This document shows, piece by piece, positions 54,840 to 64,000 of a stretch of 64,000 nucleotides of DNA. The DNA is taken from positions 2,126,577 to 2,190,576 of the forward strand of contig NZ_KB731324.1 of the NCBI RefSeq assembly GCF_000353285.1, given 5' to 3'. Numbering within the stretch: the stretch's first letter is position 1; each line of letters starts with the position of its first letter. Both the position numbers and the translations under genes were made by a program. Below the pieces are notes generated by a model. The model searched no databases and had not been told where the DNA came from. It saw nothing but the letters and a program-made list of their open reading frames with translations. Source of the stretch: Leptolyngbya boryana PCC 6306 (GTDB taxonomy: Bacteria > Cyanobacteriota > Cyanobacteriia > Leptolyngbyales > Leptolyngbyaceae).

Positions 54840-55595
54840 ATGTTTATTCAGATTGAAAACGGCATGGTTTCCTCGTCATACTCTTCGATTCAACCTGATG
54901 AGATTGTTGGTTACTTGAAGAAGAACCTGCAATTCAAAGAAGTGTGTCAGGCGATTTTCACTCAAAAAATTATTGATCAAACGGCTCGTGAGCGTGAGAT
55001 TTTTGTCTCGCCTGAGGAAATCCAAGCAGAGGCCGATCTCATCCGACGTGACCTACGGCTAGAGCGTGCCACTGATACATTAGCTTGGCTGGCAGAGCAG
55101 CAAATTACAGTTGAAGATTGGGAAGCGGGCATCCGCGATCGACTACTCACCCAAAAATTAAAAGAGACGCTATTTGGGCAGCAAGTTGAAGGTTTTTTCG
55201 CCCAGAATCGCCTGAATTTTGAGCGGGTGATTCTGTATCAAGTTCTTGTTCCTTACGAGCATGTGGCTCGAGAAGTTTTTTATCAAACCGAGGAACGAGA
55301 AATTAGTTTTTATGAGGCGGCTCATCTTTACGATATGGATAGTAAACGGCGATATCAGTGTGGATATGAAGGAGCCGTATATCGTTGGAATTTGAAACCA
55401 GAAATTGCAGCGGCAGCATTTGGTGCGACCCCAGGAGAAGTGGTGCGCCCCATTCAGACTGACCAAGGGTTTCACCTTTTATTAGTCGAAGAGTTTATTC
55501 CCGCTCAACTGACTCCTGAAATTCGCGAAGAGATTCTCTCGACTTTGTTTAGTGAGTGGCTGAGTGGAGAATTAAATCATTGGCTGAATCAATAG
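54840..55595 (+). CDS. PpiC/SurA-type peptidyl-prolyl isomerase (rotamase)
   Basis: A 251-residue protein without a signal peptide. The N-terminal helical part (IVGYLKKNLQFKEVCQAIFT) is followed by a SurA_N-like segment (EEIQAEADLIRRDLRLERAT). A parvulin domain with VPYEHVAREVFYQTEEREIS, GYEGAVYRWNLKPEIAAAAF and FHLLLVEEFIPAQLTPE completes it. The active-site residues are not clear by eye. Such isomerases are frequent beside HlyD/C39 export genes in cyanobacteria and may assist folding of exported peptides (inference from context). It overlaps the 3' end of the lipase gene by 7 bp, convergent. Confidence 0.85.
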   Translation: MFIQIENGMVSSSYSSIQPDEIVGYLKKNLQFKEVCQAIFTQKIIDQTAREREIFVSPEEIQAEADLIRRDLRLERATDTLAWLAEQQITVEDWEAGIRDRLLTQKLKETLFGQQVEGFFAQNRLNFERVILYQVLVPYEHVAREVFYQTEEREISFYEAAHLYDMDSKRRYQCGYEGAVYRWNLKPEIAAAAFGATPGEVVRPIQTDQGFHLLLVEEFIPAQLTPEIREEILSTLFSEWLSGELNHWLNQ

Positions 55596-56206
55596 GTTGT
55601 CAATGGTGAACTGGCTTTCTCAAGTGGCTTTCTCAGGGCTTCGGCAACCAGTGTCATCGATCGTGGATCAGTCACCATCCACGCATGAAGCGGAACTTTG
55701 ATTTGAATCGCTTCTCCAACGGGAAGAACAGAGCTATTTGCTGGAACGATAATGCCATCCAAAGGTGTCCAAATCGAAGTGAAATTAATGCGATCGAGCA
55801 TTTGCACATCTTGATTCAAATCACGCAAAAAAGAGCTATTCGGGCGCATCTGTATGCAGCCAGGACGTTGAGAAAGATAGGCTGCAAGTGTGCCATTGTG
55901 CGGTGTAGAAATCGTGATAAATCGCTGCACTCGGCTAATACCACCCAAGCGCTGAACGTAATAGCGACTGACCAGTCCACCCATGCTAAAGCCAACGAGA
56001 TCAATCTGTTGATCGGCGGGAATGGTGGCTTCGATATAGGCTGCAAGTTGTTTTGCTAAGAGATCAAGGTGGCTATCTCCATTGGCTGGAATCAAGTCTA
56101 ATCCATAAGTCTGCCATCCTGAACGCTCTAGGTACTGTGTCATCGGGTCGAAGAGAGCGAAGGTATCGGTGATGCCGTGAACGAAAATGACGGGATTGAG
56201 AGGCAT
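55589..56206 (-). CDS. Alpha/beta hydrolase, lipase/acyltransferase-like
   Basis: A 205-residue hydrolase. The oxyanion region is VIFVHGITDTFALFDPM, and the nucleophile elbow is DLVGFSMGGLVSRYYVQRL with Ser. The Asp and His expected for the triad may be in the TPLDG and PLHAWMV regions. No signal peptide is visible. The profile is of the small triacylglycerol lipase type; the substrate is unknown. It is divergent from fumC with 71 bp between. Confidence 0.8.
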   Translation of the reverse strand: MPLNPVIFVHGITDTFALFDPMTQYLERSGWQTYGLDLIPANGDSHLDLLAKQLAAYIEATIPADQQIDLVGFSMGGLVSRYYVQRLGGISRVQRFITISTPHNGTLAAYLSQRPGCIQMRPNSSFLRDLNQDVQMLDRINFTSIWTPLDGIIVPANSSVLPVGEAIQIKVPLHAWMVTDPRSMTLVAEALRKPLEKASSPLTTY

Positions 56207-56277
56207 GATTGAGCACTAGAAATGTCTTTCTTCTAGCGTAAATCGGTCAACCGTTTTTGGGATGATAAATTGGACAG

Positions 56278-57711
56278 GTGGTGGAATGTCCTACGATTAC
56301 GGCGGAGAAACTCAGTGTGGATTTAACGACTCGGACAGAAACAGATAGTATGGGCGCGATCGCGGTCGAGTGCGATCGCTATTGGGGAGCGCAAACTCAG
56401 CGATCGCTCACGTATTTCGCAATCGGACAAGACAAAATGCCGACAGAACTGATTCGGGCATTTGGCATTTTGAAAAAAGCTGCCGCGATCGTCAATCAAG
56501 ACTTAGGCAAGCTCCCTGCGGAAAAAGCAACATTGATGATTCAAGCCGCTGATGAAGTGATTGCTGGCAAGCTCAATGATCATTTTCCCTTGTCTGTCTG
56601 GCAGACCGGAAGTGGAACGCAAACGAATATGAATGCGAATGAGGTGATCTCGAATCGTGCGATCGAGATAGCGGGCGGAGAGCTGGGAAGTAAAACTCCC
56701 ATTCATCCGAATGATCATGTCAATATGTCTCAATCCTCAAACGATACATTCCCAACTGCAATGCATATTGCCGCAGCAGAAGCGATTCATCAACGATTGC
56801 TCCCGATGATTAAAAAGTTGCGCGATGCGTTGCAAAGTAAATCCAATGAGTTTGAGGACATCATTAAAATTGGGCGGACTCATTTGATGGATGCTGTGCC
56901 TTTAACTTTAGGTCAAGAATTCTCCGGCTATGTGGCACAGTTGGAGCAAGCGATCTCCAGAATCGAAGCAACTCTCCCCGGATTGTATGAACTCGCCATT
57001 GGTGGAACCGCAGTTGGAACCGGAATCAATACCCATCCTGAGTTTGCAGTGCGATCGGCAAGTAAAATTGCAGAATTAACCGGACTTCCTTTTGTCAGTG
57101 CCCCGAATAAGTTTGCGGCCTTAGCGGCTCATGATGCGATCGTCTTTACGAGCGGAGCGATTAAAACGCTCGCTTGTGCGTTGATGAAAATCGCCAATGA
57201 TCTGCGCTGGATGGGGTCAGGTCCTCGCTGTGGATTAGGAGAATTAGTGTTACCTGCGAATGAGCCTGGATCATCGATTATGCCTGGTAAGGTCAATCCG
57301 ACTCAATGCGAGGCAATGACAATGGTCTGTGTGCAAGTTATGGGCAACGATAGTGCGATCGCGATTGCAGCAAGCCAAGGTAACTTTGAGCTAAATGTGT
57401 TCAAGCCTGTGTTGATTCATAATTTGATTCATTCGATTCGCATTCTTTCTGATGCGTGCTCTTCGTTTACCGATCACATGGTTGTGGGAATTGTGCCGAA
57501 TCGCGATCGCATCAATCATTTTTTGGAAAACTCCTTGATGCTCGTGACAGCTTTGAATCCTAAGATTGGATACGATAACGCTGCCAAAGTTGCTTACAAA
57601 GCTTACAAGGAGAACTCTACTTTGCGTCAAGCTTGTATTGAACTCGGATTGCTCACGGGAGAAGAATTCGATCAATTCGTGCGTCCAGAGCAAATGATTA
57701 ATCCAAGTTAA
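56278..57711 (+). CDS. fumC: Fumarate hydratase class II
   Basis: Hydrates fumarate to L-malate in the TCA cycle. The 477-residue protein has [20 protein letters not shown] and TQRS at the N-terminus, [36 protein letters not shown], and the superfamily signature [19 protein letters not shown], whose loop carries the catalytic serine. A GTG at 56278 gives a 20-residue pre-sequence before the family start (TRTETDSMG), so the true start may be later. It ends 14 bp inside the convergent DUF3445-type gene. Confidence 0.95.
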   Translation: MVECPTITAEKLSVDLTTRTETDSMGAIAVECDRYWGAQTQRSLTYFAIGQDKMPTELIRAFGILKKAAAIVNQDLGKLPAEKATLMIQAADEVIAGKLNDHFPLSVWQTGSGTQTNMNANEVISNRAIEIAGGELGSKTPIHPNDHVNMSQSSNDTFPTAMHIAAAEAIHQRLLPMIKKLRDALQSKSNEFEDIIKIGRTHLMDAVPLTLGQEFSGYVAQLEQAISRIEATLPGLYELAIGGTAVGTGINTHPEFAVRSASKIAELTGLPFVSAPNKFAALAAHDAIVFTSGAIKTLACALMKIANDLRWMGSGPRCGLGELVLPANEPGSSIMPGKVNPTQCEAMTMVCVQVMGNDSAIAIAASQGNFELNVFKPVLIHNLIHSIRILSDACSSFTDHMVVGIVPNRDRINHFLENSLMLVTALNPKIGYDNAAKVAYKAYKENSTLRQACIELGLLTGEEFDQFVRPEQMINPS

Positions 57712-58582
57712 GTTCCCTCAAAAGCCTGTCTCGAATTGGCTGAATGTTCTTGTAAAGCTGCATTTCTGGCGACAGCGATCGCACATTCTCAGCAAGTCCC
57801 TTCGCCAATTCGGGATACGCTTTCAAAATCTTGATCGGATAACGATAGGTGCGAATCCCAAACAAAATACTATGCTCAAATCTTCGCAGAGTTTGCCGTT
57901 CAACCCGAATCCATAGATGCTCTCCTGTATTGTGTGACTCGCTTTGATATCCCAAAAATAGCTCTGGCGTATCCACAATGCTCCAATTCAATCGAACGCC
58001 AGGAAATTCAGGCTTTAAGCGATCGAAGAACCGATCGACCGGATGTTCTAACTGCTCTGGATAGTCAGGCACAGGTTGGTGAATCTCGACTAAAGGTCGT
58101 CCAAGTTTGTCTCTCAATCGCCATCGGGACGGAAAACAAAGTGATGCTGCACTCAGAAAATACTGATTCTCATGCTTTTGCATCACACACAGGTCTTCTT
58201 GAACTAAGCGACCGGCTAAATCTAAAGGATTTTCAAATTCAGAGATTTGCCAAGTTTGATCCGTAAGCCGAATTGTAATGCGATCGCCGATTCGCTGATA
58301 AAAATCAGGAAAGTAATGCAAGAGATGATCGAGTAAGCGATCGAGAACTTCCCGCTGTGCAGCCTCGCTCCCTGCTAAACTCGCGAATACTTCTGAATAG
58401 TTCGTTTCTAGTAACTTTGCTTTTCGCTGCAAATACGACTCAAACTGATCATCAATTTCGATCCAGTCTTCCACCCTGAGTGATTTCAAACCGAGTTTCA
58501 AAGTTCGGTTGCCCTCAAACGGCAAATAAATTCGTTGACTTCTACCCGTAAAATAAGAATTCAACCCCTTTCCTCCCCGCAT
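57698..58582 (-). CDS. DUF3445-type (heme-dependent oxidative N-demethylase-like) protein
   Basis: A 294-residue protein resembling the DUF3445 family, some members of which are heme-dependent oxidative N-demethylases. Blocks include [76 protein letters not shown] and [20 protein letters not shown]. The FPSRW and RVERQTL motifs are the core. The role here is unknown. The ATG at 58582 lies only 4 bp from the ATG of the divergent ilvA gene, so the two share their promoter sequence with each other's coding DNA. Confidence 0.75.
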   Translation of the reverse strand: MRGGKGLNSYFTGRSQRIYLPFEGNRTLKLGLKSLRVEDWIEIDDQFESYLQRKAKLLETNYSEVFASLAGSEAAQREVLDRLLDHLLHYFPDFYQRIGDRITIRLTDQTWQISEFENPLDLAGRLVQEDLCVMQKHENQYFLSAASLCFPSRWRLRDKLGRPLVEIHQPVPDYPEQLEHPVDRFFDRLKPEFPGVRLNWSIVDTPELFLGYQSESHNTGEHLWIRVERQTLRRFEHSILFGIRTYRYPIKILKAYPELAKGLAENVRSLSPEMQLYKNIQPIRDRLLRELNLD

Positions 58583-58586
58583 CTTT

Positions 58587-60098
58587 ATGTCCGGTGACTA
58601 CCTAGAACGCATTCTCAATGCCCGTGTATACGATGTTGCACAAGAAACGCCGTTAGAATTTGCTCCGAATCTCTCTGCTCGGTTGAACAATCGAGTCTTG
58701 CTCAAACGCGAAGACATGCAGTCTGTTTTTTCTTTCAAACTGCGCGGAGCTTACAACAAAATGGCGCAACTCTCGCCAGAGATCTTAGCGCAGGGTGTCA
58801 TTGCTGCCTCAGCGGGAAATCATGCGCAAGGTGTTGCTCTGGGTGCAAAGCGCTTAGGCACAACGGCAATCATTGTCATGCCTGTCACCACACCGCAAGT
58901 GAAAATTGATGCTGTGCGATCGCGCGGTGGAGAAGTCGTTCTACACGGAGACACCTACGACGATGCGTATGCGTATGCCCGTCAATTAGAAGCCGAAAAA
59001 GGACTGACGTTTGTGCATCCTTTCGACGATCCCGATGTGATCGCGGGACAAGGCACGATCGGCATGGAAATTCTGCGGCAGTATCAGCAACCAATTCATG
59101 CGGTCTTTGTCGCGATCGGTGGGGGCGGTTTAATTTCCGGAATTGCAGCTTATATCAAACGATTGCGCCCAGAAACAAAAATCATCGGAGTCGAGCCTGT
59201 TGATGCAGATGCGATGACTCAATCTCTTAAGGCGGGACATCGGATCAAATTGCCGAATGTCGGACTGTTTGCGGATGGGGTTGCCGTGCGAGAAGTGGGA
59301 GCCGAAACGTTTCGGCTGTGCCAGCAGTATGTGGATGACATGATTTTGGTCGATACCGATGACACTTGTGCGGCGATTAAAGATGTCTTTGAAGACACCC
59401 GATCGATTCTCGAGCCTGCTGGAGCTTTAGCGATCGCGGCAATGAAAGCCTATGTCGAACGCGAACAAATGACCGGACAGACTCTTGTCGCGGTCGCTTG
59501 TGGGGCGAATATGAACTTCGATCGTCTGAGATTTGTTGCCGAACGTGCAGAACTGGGAGAACGCCGAGAAGCCATTTTTGCCGTCACCATTCCCGAAGAA
59601 CGCGGCAGTTTAAGAAAATTCTGCGATCTTCTCGGGGGAAGAAGTATTACTGAATTCAATTACCGAATTGCTGATGAGAAAATCGCTCACATTTTCGTTG
59701 GGATGCAGGTTTCAGGGCGCTCTGATGCGGCTCAAATGGTCACAACTTTTGAATCGAATGGATTCAAGACGCTGGATCTCACGGATGATGAATTTGCGAA
59801 ACTGCATCTGCGGCACATGGTCGGAGGTCGCTCTGCTTTGGCAGAGAACGAGGTTTTATACCGATTTGAATTTCCCGAACGTCCAGGAGCCTTGATCAAA
59901 TTTCTTACCTCAATGCGTCCAGACTGGAACATCAGCCTCTTTCACTACCGCAATCACGGAGCCGACTACGGGAGAATTGTACTCGGAATTCAAGTCCCAC
60001 CGCATGAAATGGAAGACTGGCAAGCTTTTCTCGATACGATTCACTATCGATATTGGGACGAAAATCAAAATCCCGCCTACAAACTCTTCTTGGCGTGA
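58587..60098 (+). CDS. ilvA: Threonine ammonia-lyase (biosynthetic)
   Basis: Deaminates L-threonine to 2-oxobutyrate, the first step to isoleucine. The PLP lysine is Lys51 in SVFSFKLRGAYNKM, and the phosphate-binding loop is VFVAIGGGGLISGIAAYI. VDADAMTQSLKAGHRIKLPN and EPAGALAIAAMKAY are typical. The C-terminal 170 residues hold two ACT-like regulatory domains (FAVTIPEERGSLRKFCDLLG and YRFEFPERPGALIKFLTSM), so isoleucine feedback is expected. Full length (503). The ATG is 4 bp from a divergent gene. ppa follows at 54 bp. Confidence 0.95.
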   Translation: MSGDYLERILNARVYDVAQETPLEFAPNLSARLNNRVLLKREDMQSVFSFKLRGAYNKMAQLSPEILAQGVIAASAGNHAQGVALGAKRLGTTAIIVMPVTTPQVKIDAVRSRGGEVVLHGDTYDDAYAYARQLEAEKGLTFVHPFDDPDVIAGQGTIGMEILRQYQQPIHAVFVAIGGGGLISGIAAYIKRLRPETKIIGVEPVDADAMTQSLKAGHRIKLPNVGLFADGVAVREVGAETFRLCQQYVDDMILVDTDDTCAAIKDVFEDTRSILEPAGALAIAAMKAYVEREQMTGQTLVAVACGANMNFDRLRFVAERAELGERREAIFAVTIPEERGSLRKFCDLLGGRSITEFNYRIADEKIAHIFVGMQVSGRSDAAQMVTTFESNGFKTLDLTDDEFAKLHLRHMVGGRSALAENEVLYRFEFPERPGALIKFLTSMRPDWNISLFHYRNHGADYGRIVLGIQVPPHEMEDWQAFLDTIHYRYWDENQNPAYKLFLA

Positions 60099-60152
60099 AC
60101 CGCTCTCCCCTACAATTCAGAATGGTAAAACTGTTTAGCTTGGAGAAACGCA

Positions 60153-60662
60153 GTGGATTTATCACGCATTCCCGCCCAACCCAAACCGGGCTTAATTAAC
60201 GTCTTGATCGAAATTCCCGCAGGCAGCAAAAACAAATACGAATTTGACAAAGATCTCAATGCCTTCGCCCTCGATCGCGTTCTGTATGCCTCGGTCATGT
60301 ACCCCTTCGATTACGGCTTCGTCCCCAATACCCTCGCGGATGATGGCGATCCGCTCGACGGCATGGTGATTATGGATCAGCCCACTTTCCCTGGATGCGT
60401 GATCGCAGCCCGTCCGATCGGCATGTTAGAGATGATTGATGGTGGCGATCGCGATGAAAAGATTCTCTGCGTTCCCGACAAAGATCCTCGGTACGCAAAC
60501 GTCAAATCACTCAATGATATTGCCTCTCATCGTTTAGACGAAGTGGCAGAATTCTTTAGAACCTACAAAAATCTGGAGAAAAAAGTCACCGAAATTCTCG
60601 GTTGGCAAGATGTGGATAAAGTGATGCCACTGGTTGAAAAATGCATTAAAGCTGCAATCTAG
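60153..60662 (+). CDS. ppa: Inorganic pyrophosphatase
   Basis: Hydrolyses pyrophosphate and pulls biosynthetic reactions forward. The 169-residue family I enzyme starts at the GTG 60153, with GGAG 11 bases upstream. [20 protein letters not shown] begins it. The metal-binding signature is [20 protein letters not shown], and [19 protein letters not shown] follows. Length and motifs are complete. A rho-independent terminator follows. Confidence 0.97.
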   Translation: MDLSRIPAQPKPGLINVLIEIPAGSKNKYEFDKDLNAFALDRVLYASVMYPFDYGFVPNTLADDGDPLDGMVIMDQPTFPGCVIAARPIGMLEMIDGGDRDEKILCVPDKDPRYANVKSLNDIASHRLDEVAEFFRTYKNLEKKVTEILGWQDVDKVMPLVEKCIKAAI

Positions 60663-60686
60663 ATTCCGTAAATTTACGTAGATTAC

Positions 60687-60717
60687 AAGGCTCAGGAAAA
60701 TTCCTCAGCCTTTTTTT
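60687..60717 (+). terminator. Rho-independent terminator of ppa
   Basis: AAGGCTCAGGAA pairs with TTCCTCAGCCTT over two blocks interrupted by C-C, and a run of seven T ends at 60717. It is 25 bp after the stop. Confidence 0.88.
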
Positions 60718-60910
60718 ATATCTGCGTCTATAATTCATGTCAACTTGGTAGTCGTGAAAACCTGTTGGGTAGCTTAGAAGTAGGGACAACCCTCCCACCG
60801 TCAAATCATACGGTTCTGTCGCAAACTGCTTGTGGCAATCGACACAATAAAGATAGTTTTATCTGCCGAAGTCGAGTTCATGAGCGCTTGAAGTAAACGC
60901 AAATCCAGCA

Positions 60911-61756
60911 ATGACCCAGTCTTCCGATTTTTTCATTCACTTTTGGGGTGTTCGAGGCAGCATCGCCGTTCCCGGAAAAGAAACCGTTCGCTATGGTGGC
61001 AATACATCCTGTATTGAAATGCGAGTTGGTGGCAAACGCTTGATTTTTGATGGCGGGACTGGGTTGCGAGTTCTTGGCAAGTCGATGCTCAAGCAGATGC
61101 CCGTCGAAGCCCACATGTTTTTCTCCCATTCCCACTGGGATCACATTCAAGGCTTTCCTTTCTTCGTTCCTGCCTTTATTCCTGGCAATTGCTTTCACAT
61201 CTATGGTGCGATCGCTCCCAATGGCGCAACGATGCAAAAGCGACTCAGCGATCAAATGCACGACCCCAATTTTCCAGTGCCGATGCAGATCATGAAGTCC
61301 GATCTCAAATTCACCGATCTGATGGTGGGGGATGTCATTGACCTAGACGGCATTCGCATTGAGACCGGACCGTTAAATCATCCGAATAGTGCGATCGGCT
61401 ATCGCGTCACCTATAACGGTAAAACTGTTGTTTATGCAACCGATACCGAACATTATCCCGATCGCATTGATGAAGATTTGGTCTATCTTGCTCGTGATGC
61501 AGATATTTTGATCTACGACGCTTGCTATACCGATGAGGAATATCACGATCCCAAAGCTCCGAAAATCGGTTGGGGACATTCCACCTGGCAAGAAGCACTG
61601 AAAGTCGTAGATGCGGCACGCGTGAAAAAAGCAGTGATGTTCCACCATGATCCGAATCACGATGATGACATGTTGGATCAGATTGAAGCAGATGTGAGAT
61701 CGGTCTTTCCCAATAGCTTGTTAGCGCGTGAAGGAATGATTCTCCCCGTCGATTAA
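60911..61756 (+). CDS. MBL-fold metallo-hydrolase
   Basis: A 281-residue metallo-beta-lactamase-fold hydrolase. The metal motif HSHWDH (His73, His75, Asp77, His78) lies in FSHSHWDHIQGFPFF. Other ligands are in GPLNHPNSAIGYRV, VVYATDTEH and YDACYTDEEY, and VMFHHDPNHDDDMLD closes it. Cyanobacterial homologues are annotated as MBL hydrolases near the phosphodiesterase/RNase Z side of the fold. The substrate cannot be told. It ends in a strong terminator shared with glnN. The 248 bp upstream show nothing beyond the ppa terminator. Confidence 0.9.
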   Translation: MTQSSDFFIHFWGVRGSIAVPGKETVRYGGNTSCIEMRVGGKRLIFDGGTGLRVLGKSMLKQMPVEAHMFFSHSHWDHIQGFPFFVPAFIPGNCFHIYGAIAPNGATMQKRLSDQMHDPNFPVPMQIMKSDLKFTDLMVGDVIDLDGIRIETGPLNHPNSAIGYRVTYNGKTVVYATDTEHYPDRIDEDLVYLARDADILIYDACYTDEEYHDPKAPKIGWGHSTWQEALKVVDAARVKKAVMFHHDPNHDDDMLDQIEADVRSVFPNSLLAREGMILPVD

Positions 61757-61798
61757 GGTCGCCCAAGAGTATCATTGTCCATCGTGCAATTGCGTTGA

Positions 61799-61829
61799 AA
61801 AAAGCCGCCTTCATTGAAGGCGGCTTTTT
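61799..61829. terminator. Bidirectional rho-independent terminator
   Basis: AAAAAGCCGCCTTC (61799-61812) pairs perfectly with GAAGGCGGCTTTTT (61816-61829); the loop is ATT. T-runs flank both strands. It ends the MBL gene (plus) and glnN (minus). Confidence 0.93.
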
Positions 61830-61847
61830 CTTAGGTAAAACGATCAG

Positions 61848-64000
61848 CTATTTCACAAACAGCATCTCTTGATAAGTCGGCATCGGCCACAGATCATCTG
61901 CGACCTCACCTTCGAGGGCATCTGCATACTCGCGCACCTTGTCCATTAAAGGACGAATGGTTTGAGAGCAGTACTGCATATGAGCCTCTACACTCTCAAA
62001 ATCATGCTGGCTCATGGCTGTGCTCAATTTACTAACGTTATCCATCATCGATTGAATCAAAGCTGCCACTTTTTCAGCCGTGTCTTTCTCAAGCGTCAAG
62101 CCAATACCGCTAATTGCTGAGATCGAAGTTGCTAAATCTGTTAGATACCTGACTGCCGCAGGGTAAATGATCGTTTTCGCCATGGTTACGACGAGCTTCG
62201 CTTCAACCTCGATCGATTGAATATACTGCTCCGCATAAACATCAAAGCGGCTTTCAAGTTCAACGGGAGTGAGCACTCCAACCTTCTCAAAGAGATCTTC
62301 GATCGCCTTATCTTTCAACACCGGCAAGGCATCGGCAGTTGTCCGAAGATTCGGCAGTCCGCGCTCTTCCACTGCCATGCGATGCCATTCTTCAGAGTAG
62401 CCATCTCCTCCAAAGATGACAGCACTATGTTTGTCCATCACTTCTTTGAGCACAGTGAACACTGCTGCACTCAATTCGGTTCCTTTTGCCAGTTCAGCTT
62501 CCAGTTGGTCAGATACCCAGGACAGCGAATCTGCCAAGATCGTATTCATTGCGACCAAGGGACCCGAAACAGATTGACCCGAGCCAACCGCACGGAATTC
62601 AAAGCGGTTGCCAGTAAAAGCAAAGGGAGACGTACGATTGCGATCGCCCGGATCTTTCGCAAATATCGGTAAGGTATCGACTCCTAGATCCATCATTCCG
62701 CCGTGGGTCGAATCTTTGACTTCACCTTTGGCGATCTGTTCAAACACTTCTTCGAGCTGCGTGCCGAGATAGACCGAAATGATGGCAGGTGGAGCTTCAT
62801 TTGCTCCGAGACGGTGATCGTTACTCGCCGTTGCCACAACCGCTCGTAACAGTGAGCCATAGGTATGAACCCCTCGAATCACTGCGCCACAGAACAACAG
62901 AAATTGGAGGTTTTTGTGCGGTGTATCACCTGGATCTAGCAAATTCCCTTGAGTGGGATTGCCGACCGACCAGTTTACGTGCTTTCCTGAACCATTCACG
63001 CCTGCAAATGGCTTCTCATGCAGTAAGCACATGAAACCATGCTTTTTAGCAGTCGTCTTGAGAATGGTCATGATCAACTGCTGGTGATCACTCGCAACGT
63101 TGGCTGCTTCAAAAAAGGGCGCAATTTCAAACTGCCCAGGAGCGACTTCGTTGTGTCGAGTTTTGGCGGGAATTCCCAGTCGGTATAGTTTCTCTTCCAC
63201 GTCCTGCATGAAGACCTGAACCCGTTCTGGAATTGCACCGAAGTAGTGGTCGTCAAATTGCTGACCTTTCGCTGCAGGTTTGCCAAACAAAGTTCGACCC
63301 GTGAGCAGCAAATCTGGACGATTGTGGGCAAAGTGAGCATCCACTAAGAAATACTCTTGCTCTGCACCACAGCTTGAGTTGACAGGAGCAACTTCAGTGT
63401 AGCCCAGTAGTTTCAGGGCGCGAGTCGCAGCTTTATTCATTGCAGCGATCGAGCGCAGTAACGGCGTTTTTTTATCGAGTGCTTCGCCTGTCCAAGAGAC
63501 AAACACCGTCGGAATGCACAAGGTCACGCCGTTATCGGTTTCCATCACATAGGCAGGACTCGTCACATCCCAAGCCGTGTATCCGCGTGCTGCATTGGTG
63601 GCTCGCAGTCCGCCATTCGGAAATGATGAGCCATCCGGTTCACCTTGAACCAGCACTTTGCCCGTAAATTCTGAGATCACAGACCCATCACTTTGTACGG
63701 AAATGAATCCATCGTGCTTTTCAGCCGTTGCATTCGTGAGTGGGTAAAAGACGTGAGCATAATACAGTGCGCCCTTCGAGATTGCCCAATCTTTCATGGC
63801 TGCCGCAACGACACCTGCGACAGAAACATCGAGTTTCCCACCGGTTTTAACTGTGCTTTGGAGTGATTTGAAGACATCCTTGGGTAAGCAAGCTTGCATC
63901 TTGCTCAAGGTAAACACATCGCTTGCCCAGATTGCTTCTAGACGAGCAGGAACTTTCGGAGGAAGGGGAACTCGATCGGTAACTTGAGAGATCGCTTTAA
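61848..64000 (-). CDS. glnN: Glutamine synthetase type III, 5' end outside window
   Basis: Joins ammonia to glutamate with ATP. The frame on the minus strand is open to base 64000 and reads [20 protein letters not shown] before the GTG at 63917, so the start lies beyond the window. About 717 of an expected 720-730 residues are visible. GSIII blocks are [56 protein letters not shown] and [20 protein letters not shown]. It is the cyanobacterial nitrogen-starvation GS (family knowledge), often NtcA-controlled, but its promoter is outside the window. Confidence 0.96.
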   Translation of the reverse strand, partial: KAISQVTDRVPLPPKVPARLEAIWASDVFTLSKMQACLPKDVFKSLQSTVKTGGKLDVSVAGVVAAAMKDWAISKGALYYAHVFYPLTNATAEKHDGFISVQSDGSVISEFTGKVLVQGEPDGSSFPNGGLRATNAARGYTAWDVTSPAYVMETDNGVTLCIPTVFVSWTGEALDKKTPLLRSIAAMNKAATRALKLLGYTEVAPVNSSCGAEQEYFLVDAHFAHNRPDLLLTGRTLFGKPAAKGQQFDDHYFGAIPERVQVFMQDVEEKLYRLGIPAKTRHNEVAPGQFEIAPFFEAANVASDHQQLIMTILKTTAKKHGFMCLLHEKPFAGVNGSGKHVNWSVGNPTQGNLLDPGDTPHKNLQFLLFCGAVIRGVHTYGSLLRAVVATASNDHRLGANEAPPAIISVYLGTQLEEVFEQIAKGEVKDSTHGGMMDLGVDTLPIFAKDPGDRNRTSPFAFTGNRFEFRAVGSGQSVSGPLVAMNTILADSLSWVSDQLEAELAKGTELSAAVFTVLKEVMDKHSAVIFGGDGYSEEWHRMAVEERGLPNLRTTADALPVLKDKAIEDLFEKVGVLTPVELESRFDVYAEQYIQSIEVEAKLVVTMAKTIIYPAAVRYLTDLATSISAISGIGLTLEKDTAEKVAALIQSMMDNVSKLSTAMSQHDFESVEAHMQYCSQTIRPLMDKVREYADALEGEVADDLWPMPTYQEMLFVK

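Noticed and set aside
63917-63919. GTG as the start of glnN
   Set aside because: The frame continues upstream with the conserved GSIII N-terminus to the window edge.

Overview
The window is chromosomal DNA of a cyanobacterium, most likely a filamentous Leptolyngbya-like lineage. Evidence: the HIP1 octamer GCGATCGC is dense throughout; there are two single-helix high-light-inducible proteins, a thylakoid-lumen TLP40/CYP38-type cyclophilin, an efp-accB pair, GS type III (glnN) and an AtXK1/SePSK-like sugar kinase. Both window edges cut through genes (purH on the left, glnN on the right). The lineage is inferred from gene content and style only.

1-14.5 kb: purH (partial), an esterase, a DadA-like oxidoreductase, then a TIR-coiled-coil-WD40 gene split by an intact IS982-type element. 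The element has a 7-bp target duplication and 13-bp inverted ends, and exact excision would restore one 1307-residue frame. Next to it lie a 10 x 21-bp HIP1-rich heptad-repeat ORF, a frameshifted conserved gene and members of a dispersed palindromic repeat. After these come cyclophilin, efp, accB, a CNNM/HlyC membrane protein and a tRNA with CAU anticodon (probably tRNA-Ile2).

14.5-25.3 kb: pyrE, a NarL-type response regulator, pcrA helicase, an Hli protein and an aldo/keto reductase. These are followed by a head-to-head pair of 5'-truncated genes, an RppB/NrsS-like sensor kinase and a CzcA/NrsA-like RND pump, that meet at one HIP1 site. The pair looks like the scar of a deletion through a divergent metal-resistance locus. 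An FGGY kinase ends this stretch.

25.3-43.5 kb: mostly housekeeping and transport. Sulfate ABC genes (sbpA-cysT-cysW, without cysA), a ZIP transporter, an MDR oxidoreductase, a Ser/Thr kinase with SH3 domains, tatC, a dual-ATPase peptide-type ABC protein, asparaginase II, a 46-aa hliC, a Gld-type ABC/auxiliary operon, a TAXI solute receptor and a dihydrouridine synthase.

43.5-55.6 kb: the most interesting region. A HetC-like ABC exporter with a C39 (double-glycine) peptidase is followed by an HlyD adaptor, a HetP-like protein, several small Ser/Thr-rich peptides, a GNAT-TPR protein and a PpiC-type peptidyl-prolyl isomerase. Four small peptides share an N-terminal leader built on (I)xDL(N/S/D)(Y/H)(L/R) ending in GG or GA. 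The same leader-like motif plus GG is embedded near the C-terminus of the HetP-like protein. A palindrome TGCC-N5-GGCA recurs upstream of the exporter, the peptides and the tailoring genes, suggesting one regulon. I read this as a peptide-export (bacteriocin- or signal-like) system linked to HetC/HetP.

55.6-64 kb: lipase, fumC, a DUF3445-type protein, ilvA, ppa, an MBL hydrolase and glnN (partial).
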